Shown piece after piece: positions 8,230 through 17,092 of a DNA stretch of 64,000 nucleotides. The DNA comes from Halomonas colorata (GTDB lineage Bacteria; Pseudomonadota; Gammaproteobacteria; Pseudomonadales; Halomonadaceae): NCBI RefSeq assembly GCF_014897985.1, contig NZ_JABUZA010000019.1, positions 1 to 64,000 on the forward strand. The letters run 5' to 3'. The position numbers and the translations under genes were made by a program. How positions within the stretch are numbered: position 1 is the stretch's first letter; each line of letters begins with the position of its first letter. Below the pieces are notes generated by a model. The model saw nothing but the letters and a program-made list of their open reading frames with translations. It was not told the origin of the DNA and searched no databases.

Positions 8230-9450
8230 ATGAGTGATTTTCATCAAAACGGGGTGATAACCGATTTTCATAATCTCACCCGTCGCCCTGTTGAGGCGCT
8301 GGAGCAGGAGCTTATCCAGTTTGCTAAACGCCGCCCTATGGGCTTGATCTTGCCGTCATTGTTTTCAGAGTTGGAAGGGCCTGCGCTATCCCGAATAATT
8401 GATGAATTGGCGCAAGTACCTTATTTGCAGGAAATTGTGATTGGGCTGGATCGCGCGGATCGCGACCAGTTTTTATACGCCCGAGAATTCTTTTCACGTT
8501 TGCCGCAGCATACCCGCATTTTATGGAACGATGGTCCACGCCTACGTGAGTTGGATGCAGAGCTTGAAAGCCATGGTCTAGGAGCATTGGAGCCAGGTAA
8601 AGGGCGTAACGTTTGGTATTGCGCCGGGTATGTTTTGGCTTCCCATCGCTCAGTTGTCGTTGGGCTACATGATTGCGATATTCTTACCTATGATCGAGGG
8701 CTTTTAGCGCGCTTAATGTACCCGGTTGCGCACCCGCGCTTTAACTATAGTTTCTGTAAAGGTTACTACCCGCGGATTGCTGAAGGAAAGCTTAATGGCC
8801 GTGTGTCACGCTTATTGGTAACCCCTTTACTCCGTGCGCTGAAAACCGTGTGTGGGCCAATGCCTTACCTGGAGTACCTGGATAGTTTTCGTTACCCGCT
8901 GTCTGGTGAGTTTGCTATGCGCAGCGAGGTATTGGAAGGGATTCGTATTCCTGCAGACTGGGGGCTTGAAATTGGTGTGCTGTCTGAGCTGCAGCGTAAC
9001 TACTCCCATCGTCAGCTCTGTCAGGTAGATATCGCTGATGCCTATGATCACAAACATCAGCCTGTCAGTGAAGAGGACCCCAATAGTGGTCTAAACCGAA
9101 TGAGCCTGGATATTTCCAAAGCGCTCTATCGTAAATTGGCCACTCAAGGCGTGAGTTTTAGCAGCGAAGATTTCCGGACGCTAAAAGCCACTTATTACCG
9201 GCTGGCGCTGGACCTGATAGAAGCCTATGACCATGACGCTACCATGAATGGCTTGAGCTTGGACCGCCATTGTGAAGAGCAGGCGGTAGAGCTGTTTGCG
9301 AGTAACTTGCTAGAAGCCGGCAACCTGTTTCTGGATAACCCGCGCGAGCGGCCGTTTATTCCCAGCTGGAACCGCGTGCAGGCGGCCGTACCGGATGTAT
9401 TAAGCCGCATGCATGAAGCCGTAGCGTTGGATAACCAGGGCAAGGTGTAG
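8230..9450 (+). CDS. gpgS: glucosyl-3-phosphoglycerate synthase
   Basis: The 406-residue GT-A glycosyltransferase resembles bacterial GpgS enzymes, which make glucosyl-3-phosphoglycerate from an NDP-glucose and 3-phosphoglycerate. Visible motifs are LILPSLFSELEGPAL near the N-terminus, the nucleotide/metal region GLHDCDI (an Asp-Cys-Asp in place of DXD), YLDSFRYPLSGEFA, and DWGLEIGVLSE. The length is normal for the family. AAGGAGGG at 8216-8223 is too close to the ATG at 8224 but is well spaced (6 nt) from the ATG at 8230, so I chose 8230. It is co-transcribed with the phosphatase upstream. A GH13_18 phosphorylase 4 kb downstream may act on the product. Confidence 0.8.
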   Translation: MSDFHQNGVITDFHNLTRRPVEALEQELIQFAKRRPMGLILPSLFSELEGPALSRIIDELAQVPYLQEIVIGLDRADRDQFLYAREFFSRLPQHTRILWNDGPRLRELDAELESHGLGALEPGKGRNVWYCAGYVLASHRSVVVGLHDCDILTYDRGLLARLMYPVAHPRFNYSFCKGYYPRIAEGKLNGRVSRLLVTPLLRALKTVCGPMPYLEYLDSFRYPLSGEFAMRSEVLEGIRIPADWGLEIGVLSELQRNYSHRQLCQVDIADAYDHKHQPVSEEDPNSGLNRMSLDISKALYRKLATQGVSFSSEDFRTLKATYYRLALDLIEAYDHDATMNGLSLDRHCEEQAVELFASNLLEAGNLFLDNPRERPFIPSWNRVQAAVPDVLSRMHEAVALDNQGKV

Positions 9451-9460
9451 GTTTATTCGA

Positions 9461-10508
9461 AGAACATGGTAAGAGCAGGCTTCAGCCAGTGAATGAGGGG
9501 CAACCCAAGAAGGCCTGATAAGCATTGTGGGAGCAGGCTTTAGCCAGCGATGGGGTGGGTTTAACCCCGGGAGGCCTTCGGCCTCCTTCGCCCAGTGGAA
9601 CTGGGCTCCCACAATGTTTACCCAACCCTGAGCCTTAATGAATTGGGTTTCTTGATATTTGTCCAGTCCAAAAGGCTTGATAAGCATTGTGGGAGCAGGC
9701 TTCAGCCAGTGAATGGGGTGGGTTTAACCTCAGGAGGCCTTCGGCCAGTGGAACTGGGCTCCCACAATATTTACCCAACCCTGAGCCTTAATGCATTGGG
9801 TTTCTTAATATTTGTCCAGTCCAAAAGGCCTGATAAGCATTGCGGGAGCAGGCTTCAGCCAGTGAATGGGGTGGGTTTAACCTCAGGAGGCCTTCGCCCA
9901 GTGGAACTGGGCTCCCACAATGTTTACCCAACCCTGAGCCTTAATGCATTGGGTTTCTTAATATTTGTCCAGTCCAAAAGGCCTGATAAGCATTGCGGGA
10001 GCAGGCTTCAGCCAGTGAATGGGGTGGGTTTAACCTCAGGAGGCCTTCGCCCAGTGGAACTGGGCTCCCACAATGTTTACCCAACCCTGAGCCTTAATGC
10101 ATTGGGTTTCTTAATATTTGTCCAGTCCAAAAGGCCTGATAAGCATTGCGGGAGCAGGCTTCAGCCAGCGAATGGGGTGGGTTTAACCTCAGGAGGTCTT
10201 CGACCTCCTTCGCCCAGTGGAACCGGGCTCCCACAATGTTTACTCAACCCCGAGCCTTAATGAATTGGGTTTCTTAATATTTGTCCAGTCCAAAAGGCCT
10301 GATGAGCATTGTGGGAGCAGGCTTCAGCCAGCGAATGGGGTGGGTTTAACCCCGGGAGGCCTTCGCCCTCCTTCGCCCTCCTTCGCCCAGTGGAACTGAG
10401 CTCCCACAATGTTTACCCAGCCCCGAGCCTTAATGCATTGGGTTTCTTAATATTTGTCCAGTCCAAAAGGCCTGATGAGCATTGTGGGAGCAGGCTTTAG
10501 CCAGCGAC
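9461..10508. repeat. REP/BIME-like tandem array, about 153-bp units
   Basis: GTGGGAGC/GCGGGAGC unit starts lie at 9537, 9689, 9842, 9995, 10148, 10311 and 10484. The period is 152-153 bp, rising to 163 and 173 bp where a CTCCTTCG-type stretch is expanded. A degenerate unit begins near 9471. Each unit pairs a forward GTGGGAGCAGGCTTCAGCCA with an inverted TGGGCTCCCAC, the arrangement of Pseudomonas BIMEs. The array fills the 1.08-kb convergent gap between gpgS and the chemoreceptor gene. Because 153 is a multiple of three, one frame stays open for over 200 codons, but this is not a gene. Confidence 0.9.
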
Positions 10509-10529
10509 AAGGCCTGGTGCAACCACTTC

Positions 10530-12110
10530 CTAACTGTATTCGGGAAGGGAGCGAACGCTATCTTCTTCGGTTTGATGAATGCGGAAGTTAGCCACACGCT
10601 GGCGCAATTGAACACTCAGATGGGACAGAGCTTGTGTTGCACGATTGCTCTCTTGTACCAGGCTTGCGTTTTGCTGGGTCATTTGATCCATTTGCGTGAC
10701 CGCCAGATTCACCTGCTCAATGCCGCTACTTTGTTCGCTGGTCGCTGCTGAAATCTCCTGTACTAGCGTGCTGAGCTGCTGGATATCGGTGACCACGTTA
10801 TTAATGATTTCACCTGTATTGCGAACTTGCTGGCTACCATCGGCTACCTTGGCGCCTGAGTTCTCGATCAGCTTTTTAATTTCCTGGGCAGCAGATGCCG
10901 AACGGCTGGCCAACTGGCGTACCTCATTCGCGACAACCGCAAAGCCGCGGCCTTGTTCACCGGCTCTGGCCGCTTCAACCGAGGCATTAAGCGCCAAAAT
11001 GTTGGTTTGGAACGCGATAGCGTCAATCGTGTTAACGATGCTGCTCATTTGGGCCGAGCTTTCATTGATGTTGGCCATGGTGCTCACTACTGCCGTCATC
11101 GCATCGCTGCCCCGCTGTGCTTTTTCGGCGGTGGTGGTCGCCAGTTTGCGCGCGTGGTCCGCATGCTCGGCATTTTGCTTCACCGTTGCCGTGAGCTCTT
11201 CCATGCTTGACGCCGTTTCAGCAAGTGAAGCGGCCTGCTGTTCGGTGCGTGTTGAAAGCTCTTCATTCACGCCCACAATCTGATCAACACCATTATTTAC
11301 CTGATCGGCACCGTGGTGAATATCGCCTATCGTGTCGGCTAACGCTTCCCGCATGCGATTAATATCAAACAGTAGGCTATCGTGGTCATTGCTGGAAAGC
11401 TGAGTGTTGCGGGTCAAATCACCGTCTGCAATATGGCGGACTATACTGGCCGCGTAACGTGGGTCCCCTCCTAGGCGGCGAGCTACATCGCGGATGACCC
11501 AGCCCATAAGCACGGTCACGGGAATGCCAATAATCATCAGCGCTATTAGAGAACGGATAAGATTGCTGATAAAAGCATCTTGAATGTCGTCGACATAGAT
11601 GCCGGCGCCAAACGCCCAGTTCCATTCGGGGATGTAAGCGAAATAACTGATTTTTGGAAATTCTTCGTCACCCGAAAGGCGGCGGGAAAAATATTCGACA
11701 TGTCCTCCACCTGAGCGTGCGGCATTAAGAAACGCAGGATACAAGTGCATACCTTGGGTATCTGTAAAGCTGCTCATATCTTCGCCTCGTGGGCGGTTAG
11801 GGTGGGAGACGATCTTTAGCTGGTCATCAAAAGCAAAGACGTATTCACCCTCAGCGAAGCTTGCATTGGCCAAGCTATCGATGGCGCGTTGCTGGGCCTC
11901 TTGCAGGGTTAGTTCTCCATTGCTTGCTTTGGTTTGCAATGTTTCCAACTGAGAATGAAGGCTTTCAACCACATGTTGAATACTCGTACGACGTTCTTGC
12001 TCAATGGTTTGGCGAGATTCCCACGTTAACCACCCAACCAGCGTCAGCATGGCCAGGCAGATGATCCCCAAAATGCTCCAAAGTTGTTGATTCGTAGTCA
12101 ATCGAGTCAT
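10530..12110 (-). CDS. methyl-accepting chemotaxis protein with single-Cache sensor
   Basis: This 526-residue chemoreceptor has a TM helix at residues about 10-32, a periplasmic single Cache domain (about 35-185) with [21 protein letters not shown] and [14 protein letters not shown], and a second TM helix at about 185-208. A HAMP domain and a long signalling coiled coil follow, with the conserved hairpin tip [20 protein letters not shown]. It should signal to CheA/CheW. Cache domains of this kind usually bind small organic acids; the ligand is unknown. It ends in LPEYS and so lacks a CheR-tethering pentapeptide, unlike the receptor at 24963. It converges on the REP array. Confidence 0.9.
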   Translation of the reverse strand: MTRLTTNQQLWSILGIICLAMLTLVGWLTWESRQTIEQERRTSIQHVVESLHSQLETLQTKASNGELTLQEAQQRAIDSLANASFAEGEYVFAFDDQLKIVSHPNRPRGEDMSSFTDTQGMHLYPAFLNAARSGGGHVEYFSRRLSGDEEFPKISYFAYIPEWNWAFGAGIYVDDIQDAFISNLIRSLIALMIIGIPVTVLMGWVIRDVARRLGGDPRYAASIVRHIADGDLTRNTQLSSNDHDSLLFDINRMREALADTIGDIHHGADQVNNGVDQIVGVNEELSTRTEQQAASLAETASSMEELTATVKQNAEHADHARKLATTTAEKAQRGSDAMTAVVSTMANINESSAQMSSIVNTIDAIAFQTNILALNASVEAARAGEQGRGFAVVANEVRQLASRSASAAQEIKKLIENSGAKVADGSQQVRNTGEIINNVVTDIQQLSTLVQEISAATSEQSSGIEQVNLAVTQMDQMTQQNASLVQESNRATQALSHLSVQLRQRVANFRIHQTEEDSVRSLPEYS

Positions 12111-12217
12111 GTGTGTCCTATAACAATCAAGCTATTAATGAATGACTTTGGTATATCGGCCTAATTGCCTACGACGTTAGCCTAATTTACATATATTTTT
12201 GGTATGAAAGACGTCTA

Positions 12218-12245
12218 TAAAAAAGCCGCCAACAAAGGGCGGCTT
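12218..12245 (-). terminator. Rho-independent terminator after dsbG
   Basis: Read on the minus strand, an 8-bp stem AAGCCGCC/GGCGGCTT (12245-12238 with 12230-12223) with a 7-nt loop is followed by a T-run (plus-strand A residues at 12219-12224). It lies about 65 bp after the dsbG stop. Confidence 0.75.
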
Positions 12246-12289
12246 ATATCAATAGGTTATGTTGATATTCTAAATTCAATTAGCTTTTG

Positions 12290-12317
12290 TTTAAGACTTA
12301 GGGTTTAAAACTTAGGG
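12290..12317. repeat. 14-bp tandem duplication spanning the dsbG stop codon
   Basis: TTTAAGACTTAGGG (12290-12303) is followed directly by TTTAAAACTTAGGG (12304-12317), with one mismatch. The dsbG stop (12312-12314) lies in the second copy, and an equivalent TTA lies in the first. Confidence 0.8.
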
Positions 12318-13094
12318 CGCTGGGCTCCCCATCATTTCTATCAGACGAGCTTCATCGGGCATACCCTGTATTCGGTCGATACGCAGATCACCGTTAGGCG
12401 TTTCCCGTTGGAAGGCGCTGGTGGGCGTAGCGTAAAGCCCTAATGCTTCAAACAGCTGGTTGTTTGTGTATACCTGTTCTTCGATCTCGCGTGGCTGCGC
12501 ACTCGCGGTAATTACTTCGCCCTCTTTCTTACGCTTAAGTGCTGCGCTGGGGTCATCAGCGCCAAGTAGAACAGCGGCTTTTCCAGGGCTATCGGGCGCT
12601 AAGATACCTATCATAATGTGGCGTAGCTGCACCTTGCCGGCATTTACCCAGGGGCGCGTTTGTTCCCAAAACGCCTGACAATAAGTGCAGTTGGCATCGG
12701 TAAAGGTATAAATTACCTGAGGGGCTTCGGGGTTGCCATCCTGTATCCAGTGGCTGTTTTCCAGTAATTGCCATGTTTCAGCCTCAAGTGCCGCGCGTAC
12801 ATGCTCATCCAGCTGGGCCTCTGTCAGGTTGTTACCTTGGCTATCTGTTAATGTACCGACAATGGCATGCTCTTCGTCAGGGGTAAGGTAGATCGCAATT
12901 TCCTGCCCCTGGGTACTTGCACCATAGCCTGTTAGGCCACCGGGGGCATCAAACTGGCCATGAATTTCCCACCCCTGATTGGCTAATGCTTGCACCGGAG
13001 CTGGCAATTCGCTCGCCTGGCTTGTGCTAACGCCTGCCAACAAAAAAAAACTACTCAATGCAGAAGGGCTAAAAAAGCTGTGTCTAAATGACAT
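12312..13094 (-). CDS. dsbG: periplasmic thiol:disulfide isomerase, DsbG-like
   Basis: The 260-residue protein has a cleavable signal peptide (cleavage probably after A27, SQA). An N-terminal dimerisation domain is followed by a thioredoxin fold with the active-site C136-T-Y-C139 and the cis-Pro loop at YATPTS. E. coli DsbG has CPYC and DsbC has CGYC; the Thr in the second position here differs from both. The protein should act in the periplasm as an isomerase, or reduce sulfenylated cysteines, and needs a DsbD-type reductant that is not in the window. It stands alone with its own terminator. DsbC is the alternative assignment. Confidence 0.8.
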   Translation of the reverse strand: MSFRHSFFSPSALSSFFLLAGVSTSQASELPAPVQALANQGWEIHGQFDAPGGLTGYGASTQGQEIAIYLTPDEEHAIVGTLTDSQGNNLTEAQLDEHVRAALEAETWQLLENSHWIQDGNPEAPQVIYTFTDANCTYCQAFWEQTRPWVNAGKVQLRHIMIGILAPDSPGKAAVLLGADDPSAALKRKKEGEVITASAQPREIEEQVYTNNQLFEALGLYATPTSAFQRETPNGDLRIDRIQGMPDEARLIEMMGSPAP

Positions 13095-13173
13095 TACAAC
13101 ATCCTTGCGTATACGCGATTGCGCAAAAAGACAAACCCAGTCGATGCCATAACGTAGCAGAGCCTATCGTCAG

Positions 13174-13272
13174 GTAATACCCAAACGCTATTAATACCCA
13201 GGCATTATTCATACCCGAGCACTATTAATACCTGAGTGCTAAATACCTAAGCACTACTAATATAAAACACTA
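13174..13272. repeat. 17-bp imperfect tandem repeat, six units
   Basis: Units such as TTAATACCCAGGCATTA start at 13174, 13191, 13208, 13225 (15 bp), 13240 and 13257. They diverge by several bases each. The last unit contains the stop codon (13270-13272) of the GH13 phosphorylase. The array otherwise fills the gap to dsbG. Confidence 0.8.
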
Positions 13273-15054
13273 TGTAAAGGCGATTAGCCAGCGTGCCGCA
13301 TAAGGCGAAAGCGTGTCCTCTAGATGCGCGCTTTCGGGCTCAATCGCTTGCCAATTGTGCTGTTCAAGCGATTGTGCCACGGCTTCTCCCATGTCTGACA
13401 AACATAATGGTTTGTCGGTGACATTATACAGAGCAAGTAGCCGGCGCCCGCTATGTAACGGGCCGCGCTCGATGGCAAGAAGCTCCGGTGGCGAAGTAAG
13501 TACGCGCTGTGCAGCACTGGGATGAAAGCATGGTTCCTGCTGGCGCTGTTCAAGCAGGCGACACAGTGCTTGGAAAATATAGTGCGTCGGATTGGTGGTG
13601 TTATCGAGCAGTAGATCAAGCTCACTGCGCTGCCAGCGACGCCGATTAATCGAGCGTAAGCGGCCACTGCGCTCAACGCCTTCGACATCATTGAGCGTGC
13701 TGGTCAGCGTATGAATATACAGGGCTGGAATCCCCTGTAGGCTCAGCATAATAGCTTGGCTGCACAAAAAGCGTGCTACCTGCCATGGGTCTGGGCCACG
13801 GTGGGTGCCACGCATTGCTTCGAACCAAGTGATATTAATTTCGTAAGGTGTATCGCTGCCATCGGGGTTGCTGCGCATGCTGACAAAACCGCCGAAGCGA
13901 TGCATCAGCTCTAAAAGTGCGTCGCGCTCATGGTTAGGCAGCAATCCCTCCAAAGGGCGCACGCCAATACCATCGTGGCTTGCGGTAAAGTTCAGGTACG
14001 TACACTGGTACGGCAATACCGGTAAACTTGATAACCATGCTTGCAGGGTTTCCGATTCGCCCCGCGTTAAGGTGTGAAGTAGCAGCGGAGGGAGCGCAAA
14101 TTGATACACCATATGTGCTTCATCAGGCGGGCCTTCGGGCAGGCGCTCCAGACCGAAGTAACTGATATTTTCTTCGTGGGGCACGTTGGTTTCGGTAACT
14201 AGCAGGGTGCCTGGCGCAACTTCATCCACGACGGCACGTAACAGGCGTACAACAGTGTGCGTTTGAGGTAGATGGATACACGAAGTACCCAGACGCTTCC
14301 ATAAAAATGCCACGGCATCCAGGCGAATGATCCGCGTCCCTTGCTGTAGGTAGAACAACAAAATTCCCACAAACTCCAAAAGCACATCAGGATTTTCAAA
14401 GTTTAAATCAAGCTGGTCTTCTGAAAAGGTTGCCCATAGGTGGCGCGTGCCGCGGCGTGTTGCCACCGGAACGAGTAGGGGGCTGCTACGCGGGCGGGTA
14501 ACGTGGGAAATATCCGTTTCAGGATCTACTTCAATAAAGTAATCGCGGCCCGGCAGGCTGCCGCTTAAGTAATCGACAAACCAGAGCGATTCCCGGGAAA
14601 CATGGTTCAGCACCAGATCCGCCATCACATCATAATGTTGGGCCAGTGTCTGAATATGCTGCCAGTCGCCAAGTTCCGGATTGACCTCACGGTAGTGAAT
14701 GACCGAAAAACCGTCATCACTACTCCAGGGAAAGAAGGGTAAAACATGCACACCGCTGATGCGATCGCCCAGGCGCGTCTGTAAAAAATCGTTCAGGACG
14801 GCGAGAGGCGGGGAGTCAGTGTCGATGATGGAATCACCATAACAGATCAACCACTGATCCTTTTCGCTCCATGTTGGTGCCGAGCCGCAGTGCGTTGGCG
14901 CATCGGTTAATGCTGACGCGCTTAACGAACGGAAGTGATCGAGATGCTGGCCCAGACGACGCAGGACTTCATCGGCGCGAGGGCCATAAAGATGCGTCAG
15001 ATAACCGTGAACCTTCTTTTCAAACGTCGGCATAAGGGGCTCCTTATCAACCAT
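13270..15054 (-). CDS. GH13_18 sucrose-phosphorylase-family enzyme, possibly glucosylglycerate phosphorylase
   Basis: The 594-residue protein belongs to glycoside hydrolase family 13 subfamily 18. It has a (beta/alpha)8 barrel with the nucleophile Asp in RIIRLDAVAFLWK, the acid/base Glu in LLVTETNVPHEENI and the third carboxylate in FTASHDGIGVRP. Members reversibly phosphorolyse an alpha-glucoside to glucose-1-phosphate. Known specificities are sucrose, glucosylglycerol and glucosylglycerate, and sequence alone does not decide here. The nearby gpgP-gpgS pair favours glucosylglycerate. Two starts have binding sites: ATG 15054 (AGGAG, 4 nt) and ATG 15033 (AAGGAG, about 6 nt); I give the longer. 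No permease or kinase is adjacent. Confidence 0.75.
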   Translation of the reverse strand: MVDKEPLMPTFEKKVHGYLTHLYGPRADEVLRRLGQHLDHFRSLSASALTDAPTHCGSAPTWSEKDQWLICYGDSIIDTDSPPLAVLNDFLQTRLGDRISGVHVLPFFPWSSDDGFSVIHYREVNPELGDWQHIQTLAQHYDVMADLVLNHVSRESLWFVDYLSGSLPGRDYFIEVDPETDISHVTRPRSSPLLVPVATRRGTRHLWATFSEDQLDLNFENPDVLLEFVGILLFYLQQGTRIIRLDAVAFLWKRLGTSCIHLPQTHTVVRLLRAVVDEVAPGTLLVTETNVPHEENISYFGLERLPEGPPDEAHMVYQFALPPLLLHTLTRGESETLQAWLSSLPVLPYQCTYLNFTASHDGIGVRPLEGLLPNHERDALLELMHRFGGFVSMRSNPDGSDTPYEINITWFEAMRGTHRGPDPWQVARFLCSQAIMLSLQGIPALYIHTLTSTLNDVEGVERSGRLRSINRRRWQRSELDLLLDNTTNPTHYIFQALCRLLEQRQQEPCFHPSAAQRVLTSPPELLAIERGPLHSGRRLLALYNVTDKPLCLSDMGEAVAQSLEQHNWQAIEPESAHLEDTLSPYAARWLIAFT

Positions 15055-15293
15055 TTGTCTCCTGAATTCATTAAGCACTAGCATTGAACAAATGCAGCTT
15101 GTGTGCCAAATCGTTACAATGCAGGGTAACAGGCCGCCGACGTTTCATTATGGCCCGCGTTTAACCCCTTACGGCGTTTGAGTTTACGCCCGATAAGAGA
15201 TAAAAAACGCGCTTGAAAATAGTGAGTGATAATTAGGTTATAACACGCTTACTCGTGCAGCTTACAGCACGGACTGACAACAGGTTGACCGCT

Positions 15294-15785
15294 ATGCATT
15301 GTCCTTTTTGTGGTGCTACTGATACTCGAGTGACCGATTCGCGACTGGTAGCGGAAGGCGATCAGGTGCGTCGGCGTCGGCAGTGCGCTAATTGCCATGA
15401 GCGCTTTACTACTTACGAAACGGCCGAGCTGCTGATGCCTCGGGTCGTAAAGTCAGATGGCTCCCGTGAAAGCTTTAATGAAGCAAAGTTACGCGATGGA
15501 ATGGTGCGTGCATTAGAAAAACGCCCGGTCAGTGCTGAATCTATTGAAGCGGCGGTTGAACGTATTCGTCAAACGCTGCGCGCCAGGGGGGACCGGGAAA
15601 TTAACGCGCGTGACATCGGCGAATCCGTGATGCAGGCCTTAAAGAACCTGGATCAAGTTGCCTATATTCGATTTGCCTCCGTATACCGTAAGTTTCAGGA
15701 TCTGGACGAGTTTCGCGCTGAAATTGACCGCCTTTCTCAGGAACCGTCCCGCATAACCCCAGGGCATGAGAAGGACGATACGTAA
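15294..15785 (+). CDS. nrdR: transcriptional repressor NrdR
   Basis: The 163-residue regulator has an N-terminal zinc ribbon ([13 protein letters not shown], then [12 protein letters not shown]) and an ATP-cone domain. NrdR represses ribonucleotide reductase genes when dATP is bound, at paired NrdR boxes. I chose the ATG at 15294, which begins directly at the zinc ribbon as in the whole family; an upstream in-frame start at 15255 would add 13 unsupported residues. It overlaps ribD by one base (TAATG). This is the conserved nrdR-ribD head of the riboflavin block. Confidence 0.95.
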   Translation: MHCPFCGATDTRVTDSRLVAEGDQVRRRRQCANCHERFTTYETAELLMPRVVKSDGSRESFNEAKLRDGMVRALEKRPVSAESIEAAVERIRQTLRARGDREINARDIGESVMQALKNLDQVAYIRFASVYRKFQDLDEFRAEIDRLSQEPSRITPGHEKDDT

Positions 15786-16945
15786 TGGGTGCTACTGTCC
15801 CGTTTAGTGACTTAGATCACCGTTACATGGCGCGCGCCCTCCAGCTCGCAAGAAAGGGCCTGTATACCACCGACCCCAATCCGCGGGTGGGGTGTGTCAT
15901 CGTACAGCAGTTGCCTGGCCAACCTGGGCAGATTGTGGGTGAGGGGTATCACGTGCGCGCCGGTGAGCCCCATGCCGAAATCAACGCGCTAAATGCCGCC
16001 GGTGAGCATGCAAGGGGCGCTACGGCGTACGTTACCCTAGAACCTTGCTCACATACTGGGAGAACGGGGCCCTGTGCGGTAGCGCTCCAAAATGCCCGGA
16101 TAGCGCGGGTCGTCGTCGCCATGGTGGACCCTAACCCACAAGTGAGTGGGAACGGAATCAAGGTACTCAGGGCGGCAGGCATCGAGGTCAGCGTGGGACT
16201 GCTGGAGCAGGATGCACGCGCCTTGAACCCGGGCTTTATTGCCCGTATGGAGCATCAACGTCCTTTTGTACGCCTGAAAATGGCCATGAGTCTGGATGGC
16301 CGCACGGCGATGGGATCAGGTGAGTCGCAGTGGATAACCGGTCCTGAAGCGCGCAGTCATGTTCAGCGTTTGCGGGCGCGTTCCAGCGCTATTTTAAGCG
16401 GTGTTGAGTCGATCATTATGGACGACTCACGGCTGACTTTACGGGCTGAGCAATTGCAGCTGGCAAACGCAGATACGGTAGTTTTGCGCCAGCCGTTACG
16501 CATTATTGTGGATACCCGGCTGCGCTTACCGCTGGCCGCGGCCTGCTTAACCGAGCCGGGCCGAACGCTGATCATGACAACGCCTGCACATTCGCCTGAA
16601 AAACGCACTAAGTTGATCGCCGCCGGTGCTGAAGTGCATGTGTTTGAGCCGGGTAGTGATGGACGCCTTCCGCTGAAGGAGTTGCTTCAGTGGCTGGCTG
16701 AAAACGAGCAGGTTAATGAGTTACTGGTTGAAACAGGGGCTACGCTTGCCGGGGCGCTGTTAGATGCTCAGCTAGTAGATGAGCTTCAACTTTTTGTCGC
16801 TCCCACTTTATTGGGTGGTGAAGCAAAGCCGCTCTTTGCGCTGCCTGGGCTTTCACGAATGGCGGATCAACGGCGTTTAACCATTCATGATATGCGCGCT
16901 GTTGGTCGTGATTGGCGTATTATTGCCTCGCCTCAGCCTGACTAG
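15785..16945 (+). CDS. ribD: bifunctional pyrimidine deaminase / reductase RibD
   Basis: The 386-residue enzyme has an N-terminal zinc deaminase with HAEINAL and [11 protein letters not shown], and a C-terminal NADPH reductase with [23 protein letters not shown]. It carries out two successive steps of riboflavin synthesis, deamination of the pyrimidine ring and reduction of the ribose side chain. Start and nrdR stop overlap, so it is translationally coupled. The usual next gene, ribE (riboflavin synthase), is absent; only 147 bp separate ribD from ribB. Confidence 0.95.
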   Translation: MGATVPFSDLDHRYMARALQLARKGLYTTDPNPRVGCVIVQQLPGQPGQIVGEGYHVRAGEPHAEINALNAAGEHARGATAYVTLEPCSHTGRTGPCAVALQNARIARVVVAMVDPNPQVSGNGIKVLRAAGIEVSVGLLEQDARALNPGFIARMEHQRPFVRLKMAMSLDGRTAMGSGESQWITGPEARSHVQRLRARSSAILSGVESIIMDDSRLTLRAEQLQLANADTVVLRQPLRIIVDTRLRLPLAAACLTEPGRTLIMTTPAHSPEKRTKLIAAGAEVHVFEPGSDGRLPLKELLQWLAENEQVNELLVETGATLAGALLDAQLVDELQLFVAPTLLGGEAKPLFALPGLSRMADQRRLTIHDMRAVGRDWRIIASPQPD

Positions 16946-17092
16946 CGCATGTGGTGATAGCAAGGTACTCTTGTCGCAAATTCAGGTCGCCAGTTTGGTA
17001 TCGCCAGCGTTGGCATCATAATCTTTAAGTATCGCGCAGCGAAGACGTTGCGCCACATCGCATACCGTGCGAATTCATATTTAGGAGCTTCC

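Noticed and set aside
9595..10260. A 221-codon open frame with a 51-residue repeat in the REP array
   Set aside because: The 153-bp repeat period is a multiple of three, so an open frame persists by construction. There is no ribosome-binding site, and the array structure explains the sequence fully.
9595..10508. An attenuation or terminator role for each REP hairpin
   Set aside because: No T-runs follow the stems. I could not support individual terminator calls, so the region is listed only as a repeat.
16946..17092. FMN riboswitch before ribB
   Set aside because: I could not find the conserved RFN core elements, and the gap is too short for a full riboswitch plus expression platform.
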